Assembly: GCA_041748175.1 (NCBI GenBank)
Contig: JBGTDU010000061.1
Span: 1-26,754, forward strand
Reading direction: 5' to 3'
Origin: JAHEJB01 sp041748175
Lineage (GTDB): Bacteria > Bacteroidota > Rhodothermia > Rhodothermales > Rubricoccaceae
DNA: 26,754 bases
The notes under the pieces were generated by a model that was given only the letters and a program-made list of their open reading frames with translations, was not told where the DNA came from and ran no database searches. A program made the position numbers and the translations under genes. Positions 22,414 to 26,754 of the stretch are shown in pieces; within the stretch, counting starts at the first letter, position 1, and each line of letters starts with the position of its first letter.

Positions 22414-24522
22414 ATGCGAACCTTCGTCGCACTAACGTTTTGCTTGCTGGCCGATTCGGTCGCGGCGCAAGTCAACGAGGTTTCCGCCTATGTTGCAGGA
22501 GTAGCCGCATTGGAGGCGGAAGATTACGAGGAGGCAATCCGCTGGTTTGAGGAGGTCTTGAAGGAAAACCCCAACCACGCCGATGCGCATTATGGTCTGG
22601 CCCTGGCCTTCGCCGCGGACTCGCCGCTGCACAATGAACGCAAAGTGATCCGCGAGCTGGAACGAGCACTTCAAATTCATCCTGAACAACCTGAATACCT
22701 CGAAGCCCAGCTTAGCACCCTCCGGCGAACCATGCACGAGGCAAGCGCCTTTAGCACGACCGACGCGCGTCGTCCGTCATTGGCGCGGCGGCTGTTGGCC
22801 GCTGATTCGACCAATGCTCTAGCCCATGAGGAGTTGGCTTTGAATGCGTTCCTCGAATTCGACTGGCGTCGCCAGATGGCTCGCGGACAAGGAGGCTGGA
22901 GCCCGGATGAAACGCACGGCACGAGCGGTGCAGCGAATCGGGCTCGACTTCAGGCCGAGGTCCACCTGGTTGCGGCTCTTCGCACGAACCCAACGCGCGT
23001 GGAATCGCACCGCCTTCGTCTGCGCCTGGCGGTGCTTGCGGAGGATGATCTGGCACTCGGCCGAGCCGCGGCGGCGTTTGCCGAGAGCCTTACTTCAGAC
23101 CCCGACGCTCTGCTCTATCAGGGGTTGGCAGCGTACAGGATGGACGAGATTGCCGCTGCCGACGAATATTTCGAGACCGCGCTCGCCGAAATGCCTGGGG
23201 AAGAACGGGCCGAGTTCGAGCGAATCGCCCACTTGCTTCGCGATGGGGAAGCGGCCCTCGCACTCGCAGATTCCAATGGGGCCACGCAGCAATTCTGGCG
23301 GACTCGCGATCCGCTCCTCTTGTCTCCGCAGAACGAGCGGAAACTGGAACACTTCGCCCGGCTTGCGCTGGCCGATTTGCTCTATGCAGATGCACGCACC
23401 GGTACGCGCGGCTGGGCGACGCCTCGCGGTGAGGTCGTTGTTCGCTATGGCATGCCCGACGAAAGTGGGCGTTGGCTGGGTGCCGATTTTTCGTCCAAGC
23501 GGTTCGGTGCGCTGGAACGTTGGGTCTATGATGAGTTGGGAGAAGAAGGCGGCTTCTCGTTGCTTTTTGAAGATCCGTTTCGCAACGGCGCGTTTGATTT
23601 TATGAGTTCGGCAGCCGGAGAAGACGACGCGACGCGAGCCCGAAGCCTCTTTCACAGAGTTCCAGAGCGGTTTGCCTACCGTCCGCTCGGTGGCCTCGTC
23701 GATTTTGCGTACTCGGCGATTCCGTTTAAGGGTGCCGCGGGTCGGACGACGCTCGTTGTACCGGTCGGAATCCCTGTGGTGCCGCAGTTGGCTCAGAGCG
23801 AGCCCACATGGGCACTTGGCCTCCAGAGCGGGGTCTTCCTCTTGGCACCGAACGGCGTGGCCCAAGCCGAGGTCCGTCACGAGATTGAGCGCATACATGC
23901 AGCGTCCATCCTGGACACAGGCACTGGCCTATCGTGGACGGACGGTTTTTCAATAAGTGCCCTGCCCGGAGCCTACACGATGGCGGTCGAGTTTGAGCAA
24001 TCTGCGACAGGGGCGGTTGGCGTCAGGCGAGATCATGTCGTCTTGCGAGATTTCGCGTCCCTAGGGCTTTCACTCTCGGGCTTGCTTCCTGCTTATTTAA
24101 TCGAGGAAGTGGAGCCGCAGGCGTCGGCCAGGCCAGGCTGGGTTCATCGCGGAGGCTTCGCGATCCATGCATCCCCGACGGGTCGATTTGGAACAGACGA
24201 ACCGATCTACCTCTATCTGGAGGTGTATGGACTCCGCGTCAACAACGGCCACACGAACTATGAAATTGAGGCCGTGCTCCGCCCGATAGACGACGCCGGC
24301 GTGATTTCTCGAACCCTTGCTCGCCTTTTTGGCAGGCGGCCTCCATCGGCTGTATCCGTTCAGTTTTCCGTTTCGGGTTCAGCGTCGGATGAAGGGCAGT
24401 ACGTCATCCTGGATGCGTCGACGCAAGAAGTTGGCGAATACGAACTGACGCTCAGAGTCCGGGACGAGAACGCGGACAAAATCGTTGAGACCTCATGCAC
24501 GCTGCAACTTCGCTCACCGTAG
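22414..24522 (+). CDS. Secreted TPR/GWxTD-domain protein, first of a tandem pair
   Basis: A 702-residue exported protein. A signal peptide of about 19 residues ends SVAAQ. Residues 22-100 form two TPR-like helix pairs (YVAGVAALEAEDYEEAIRWFEEVLKENPNHADAHYGLA is the classic pattern), and more repeat-like helices run to about 265. The GWxTD domain follows: FWRTRDPLLLSPQNERKLEHFARLALADLLYA, then RGWATPRGEVVVRYGMPDE with the name motif at 333-337 reading GWATP, where the usual Asp is Pro. The C-terminal part is rich in predicted beta strands. GWxTD proteins are typical of Bacteroidota and relatives, and their function is not established. It has a close paralogue directly downstream in the same direction, 88 bp away. 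Envelope location is likely; biochemical role unknown. Confidence 0.82.
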   Translation: MRTFVALTFCLLADSVAAQVNEVSAYVAGVAALEAEDYEEAIRWFEEVLKENPNHADAHYGLALAFAADSPLHNERKVIRELERALQIHPEQPEYLEAQLSTLRRTMHEASAFSTTDARRPSLARRLLAADSTNALAHEELALNAFLEFDWRRQMARGQGGWSPDETHGTSGAANRARLQAEVHLVAALRTNPTRVESHRLRLRLAVLAEDDLALGRAAAAFAESLTSDPDALLYQGLAAYRMDEIAAADEYFETALAEMPGEERAEFERIAHLLRDGEAALALADSNGATQQFWRTRDPLLLSPQNERKLEHFARLALADLLYADARTGTRGWATPRGEVVVRYGMPDESGRWLGADFSSKRFGALERWVYDELGEEGGFSLLFEDPFRNGAFDFMSSAAGEDDATRARSLFHRVPERFAYRPLGGLVDFAYSAIPFKGAAGRTTLVVPVGIPVVPQLAQSEPTWALGLQSGVFLLAPNGVAQAEVRHEIERIHAASILDTGTGLSWTDGFSISALPGAYTMAVEFEQSATGAVGVRRDHVVLRDFASLGLSLSGLLPAYLIEEVEPQASARPGWVHRGGFAIHASPTGRFGTDEPIYLYLEVYGLRVNNGHTNYEIEAVLRPIDDAGVISRTLARLFGRRPPSAVSVQFSVSGSASDEGQYVILDASTQEVGEYELTLRVRDENADKIVETSCTLQLRSP

Positions 24523-24613
24523 CCATCTTGTCCATTCATCCTCCACGCTCGGAGTGGTGGAACAGGCCCAAGTCGCCTCGCGTCTACCACCTTCGGAATA
24601 CCTGCTCGAAATG

Positions 24614-26754
24614 ATGAATCTCCCCCAATACGTCGCCGCCTTCGCCTTCCTCGCAGTTCTCCTATCGCCACGAGATGGCATGGGTCAGGCAGTGGCCTCC
24701 GACGGACCAGCCGCTCAACATATTGCCAGCGGCATCGAGGCCTACCGTGCCGAGGACTACGGCCAGGCTCTTCTCGATTTCGAGGCAGCGGTAGCCGCAG
24801 AGCCCGACAATCCGGAGGCGCACTTTCTACTGGCACGCGTGCTGTTTGATACGCCGCTTCGCGATGAAGGGCGCGCCGGAGATGAGATCGAACGCGCGCG
24901 CGAGCTAGATCCCGAGAATCTCCAGTATATGGTTGCGGAATTGCAGCAACTTCGCACGGACACGTGGAACTTCTTTCAGGAGATGCAGCGAACGAGCCAG
25001 AGATTAAGCCTGGCGCGCACGATTCTGGAGAAAGACCCAGACAACGGGTTCGCCCATGAAGAATTTGGTGCCTACTACATTCGGGATTACTGGTACTACC
25101 GAAATACCATCGCCTTTCCAACGCTGGGTGTGCAGAGCCGAGGCGCATCGGCATCGGACAATCAGGAATTGGCAAGTGGAGAAGTTTCCAGTGGGTTTGA
25201 AGTTGACCCGGCGACAGGAGGTGACGATGCCCCTGGACAAAACCCCGAAGGCGTCGATGTGTTCAGCGATATCCCGGGCCTGTTCGACTTTGGGGACGCC
25301 GGCGCCTTGGGCGTCACGGATCGGTTTGATTTGGAGACCATCCGCTCACAGGGTACGAATGTGCTCAACCTTCAGGGACGCGCTGACCGTGTATATGACC
25401 GTGCTGTCTTTCATTTGGAAACCGCGATTGCGAACGACCCACGCCGACGGAGTGTTTACGATCACCTGACGAGGCTCTACGCTCTTGCAGGTGCATGGGA
25501 CAAAGCAATCGAAGTAGCCACGCAAATGCTGGTTTACTTCCCGGACGACGAGACCATGTGGCGTTATATCGGCCTTGCCAACCATCGCCTGGGCCGGGAT
25601 GATGCCTCCACCACGAGCTTCGGCGAAGCGTTGGAGTTGATGGATCCTGAGGAGCGTGCGGTGTTCGAAGACATTTCGCTCCTCTTGCCTGAGGACGAGT
25701 TGTCCATGTATCGGGAGGAGCCAGATCAGGTCGCCTCCCGGTACTGGATGAGCAGAGACCCAAGATACCTGACGCCTTTCAACGAGCGGAAGATTGAACA
25801 CTATGCTCGGCTCACCTATGCCGACCTAATGTACAAGTCGGACGATCTCAATCTCCGTGGCTGGCAGACCCAGCGTGGCAGAATCCATGTCAGGTATGGT
25901 GTTCCCCAGTCCGACGTTGTCGTAAGTGGTGGTTTCCAGCAAATTGTAGAGTCTTTCGCGAATCGACCCGAAGGCCCCGAACGGCAGGGCTTTGACCGTG
26001 CTGCCTTCGCCAGAAGCGACGAAGAGCTGGACGCCAATCGGTTCAACATCTGGGACTATGGCGACTTCCGATTTGTCTTTGAGGATCCTGTGGCCAACGG
26101 CGAGTTTCGGCTGTATTCACCTCCTGCCGATCTATTCGCGGTCGTTGGGGGAGGGGCTGTAGAGCGATTGGACTACGAAATAATCGCGCGCAACACGTTT
26201 CGTGAAACGCCCGAACGATACGATTACAGCCCGCCAGGCCGCCGGATAGGGTTGCCGTATCTCGTGACGAGTTTCAAGGGAAATGACGGAGAAACGGACT
26301 TGTATGTCCACTACGGAATTCCGGTAGCGGATAACTTCGACCCAGGCAGTGCTGACGTTGTTGATGTCACGGTGCAGACTGGCGCGTTTCTCATTAGTCA
26401 AGACCGCGATGTTCTCGTTGAGCGCCGTCGAACCCTCTACGGCCTCCGTTCTGCGCAGATAGAAAAGTTCGAGGACACACAACTGTGGACGGACACGCAG
26501 TCGATGGAATCCCCGGCGGGGACGCATGAGATCTCAGTCGAATTCGAAACCGTTGGGGGCGGCACCAGTGCCGTGCAGCGACGCAACTTCGACGTGCCGG
26601 ATTTCTCGGGCAGCGATCTGGCCCTGTCGAGTTTGATGTTAGCCTACCATGTAGAGGATACTGACGCGACCAGCGTTACCGGGCAGATCGTCCGTGATGG
26701 TCTCGCCATCAAGCCCGCACCGTGGAGTGTATTCAACCATGAACAGCCCGTGTT
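24614..26754 (+). CDS. Secreted TPR/GWxTD-domain protein, second of the tandem pair (cut at window edge)
   Basis: The frame is open from ATG 24611/24614 to the right edge, 713 codons with no stop. A signal peptide (MNLPQYVAAFAFLAVLL..., probably cut near GMGQ-AVAS) precedes a TPR pair (GIEAYRAEDYGQALLDFEAAVAAEPDNPEAHFLLARVLF). An Asp/Gly-rich insert (about residues 180-245) is absent from the upstream paralogue. A second TPR-like stretch leads to the GWxTD domain: YWMSRDPRYLTPFNERKIEHYARLTYADLMY, then GWQTQRGRIHVRYGVPQ (from 416), where the usual Asp is Gln. The order of elements and many residues match the upstream protein, so the pair comes from a gene duplication. The C-terminus is missing. 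No function can be assigned. Confidence 0.82.
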   Translation, partial: MNLPQYVAAFAFLAVLLSPRDGMGQAVASDGPAAQHIASGIEAYRAEDYGQALLDFEAAVAAEPDNPEAHFLLARVLFDTPLRDEGRAGDEIERARELDPENLQYMVAELQQLRTDTWNFFQEMQRTSQRLSLARTILEKDPDNGFAHEEFGAYYIRDYWYYRNTIAFPTLGVQSRGASASDNQELASGEVSSGFEVDPATGGDDAPGQNPEGVDVFSDIPGLFDFGDAGALGVTDRFDLETIRSQGTNVLNLQGRADRVYDRAVFHLETAIANDPRRRSVYDHLTRLYALAGAWDKAIEVATQMLVYFPDDETMWRYIGLANHRLGRDDASTTSFGEALELMDPEERAVFEDISLLLPEDELSMYREEPDQVASRYWMSRDPRYLTPFNERKIEHYARLTYADLMYKSDDLNLRGWQTQRGRIHVRYGVPQSDVVVSGGFQQIVESFANRPEGPERQGFDRAAFARSDEELDANRFNIWDYGDFRFVFEDPVANGEFRLYSPPADLFAVVGGGAVERLDYEIIARNTFRETPERYDYSPPGRRIGLPYLVTSFKGNDGETDLYVHYGIPVADNFDPGSADVVDVTVQTGAFLISQDRDVLVERRRTLYGLRSAQIEKFEDTQLWTDTQSMESPAGTHEISVEFETVGGGTSAVQRRNFDVPDFSGSDLALSSLMLAYHVEDTDATSVTGQIVRDGLAIKPAPWSVFNHEQPV

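Noticed and set aside
1..26754. tRNA genes, CRISPR arrays, insertion sequences, prophage genes
   Set aside because: No cloverleaf with a T-loop GTTCRANNC in the right setting, no array of equal repeats with unique spacers, and no transposase or phage protein pattern was found by reading; a tRNA or covariance-model scan could still find something.

Overview
The window looks like a chromosomal piece of a moderately GC-rich member of the Rhodothermota/Balneolota branch of the wider Bacteroidota. The evidence is a type IX secretion C-terminal sorting domain with the YPNPFNP signature at the left edge, two tandem GWxTD-family proteins at the right edge, a ribosomal protein S16 with a very long C-terminal extension, and the near absence of Shine-Dalgarno sequences in front of first genes of transcription units. 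Taxonomy is inferred from these marks only; KSB1- or Ignavibacteria-like lineages also use YPNPFNP sorting signals. I see no tRNA, rRNA, CRISPR array, prophage or insertion sequence.

Layout. (1) 1-1076, plus strand: the tail of a T9SS-secreted protein and an azurin-like copper lipoprotein. (2) 1073-6413, minus strand: a likely operon, read from right to left: queuosine-precursor transporter YhhQ, TerB-like protein, SPOR-like secreted protein, rhodanese, Smr-domain protein, class I glutamine amidotransferase/peptidase C26, and a membrane-anchored lytic-transglycosylase-like protein. Several of these genes are separated by a few bases or overlap. (3) 6626-7786, plus: a secreted FG-GAP/integrin-type beta-propeller. 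(4) 7862-13019: a polyamine block. On the minus strand speA, aguB and aguA take arginine to agmatine, N-carbamoylputrescine and putrescine. A deoxyhypusine-synthase-family gene runs divergently from speA across an 82-bp spacer carrying an inverted repeat; its likely role is (homo)spermidine formation from putrescine. (5) 13059-14728, minus: a small membrane protein, an EF-hand lipoprotein with a textbook terminator, and a YbjQ-family protein. (6) 15191-22310, plus: a translation and targeting block, ffh, rpsP, rimM, trmD, rplS, then an mqnA-like gene, smpB and tyrS. (7) 22414-26754, plus: two tandem TPR/GWxTD proteins, the second cut by the window edge.

The most interesting points are these. 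Four intergenic spacers (aguB-aguA, ffh-rpsP, rimM-trmD, smpB-tyrS) are filled with different 7-bp-period repeats, mostly in inverted pairs that could fold in the transcript. Ribosomal protein S16 is fused through a coiled-coil and acidic linker to a helix-hairpin-helix module. A deoxyhypusine-synthase homologue sits opposite an arginine-decarboxylase route to putrescine.
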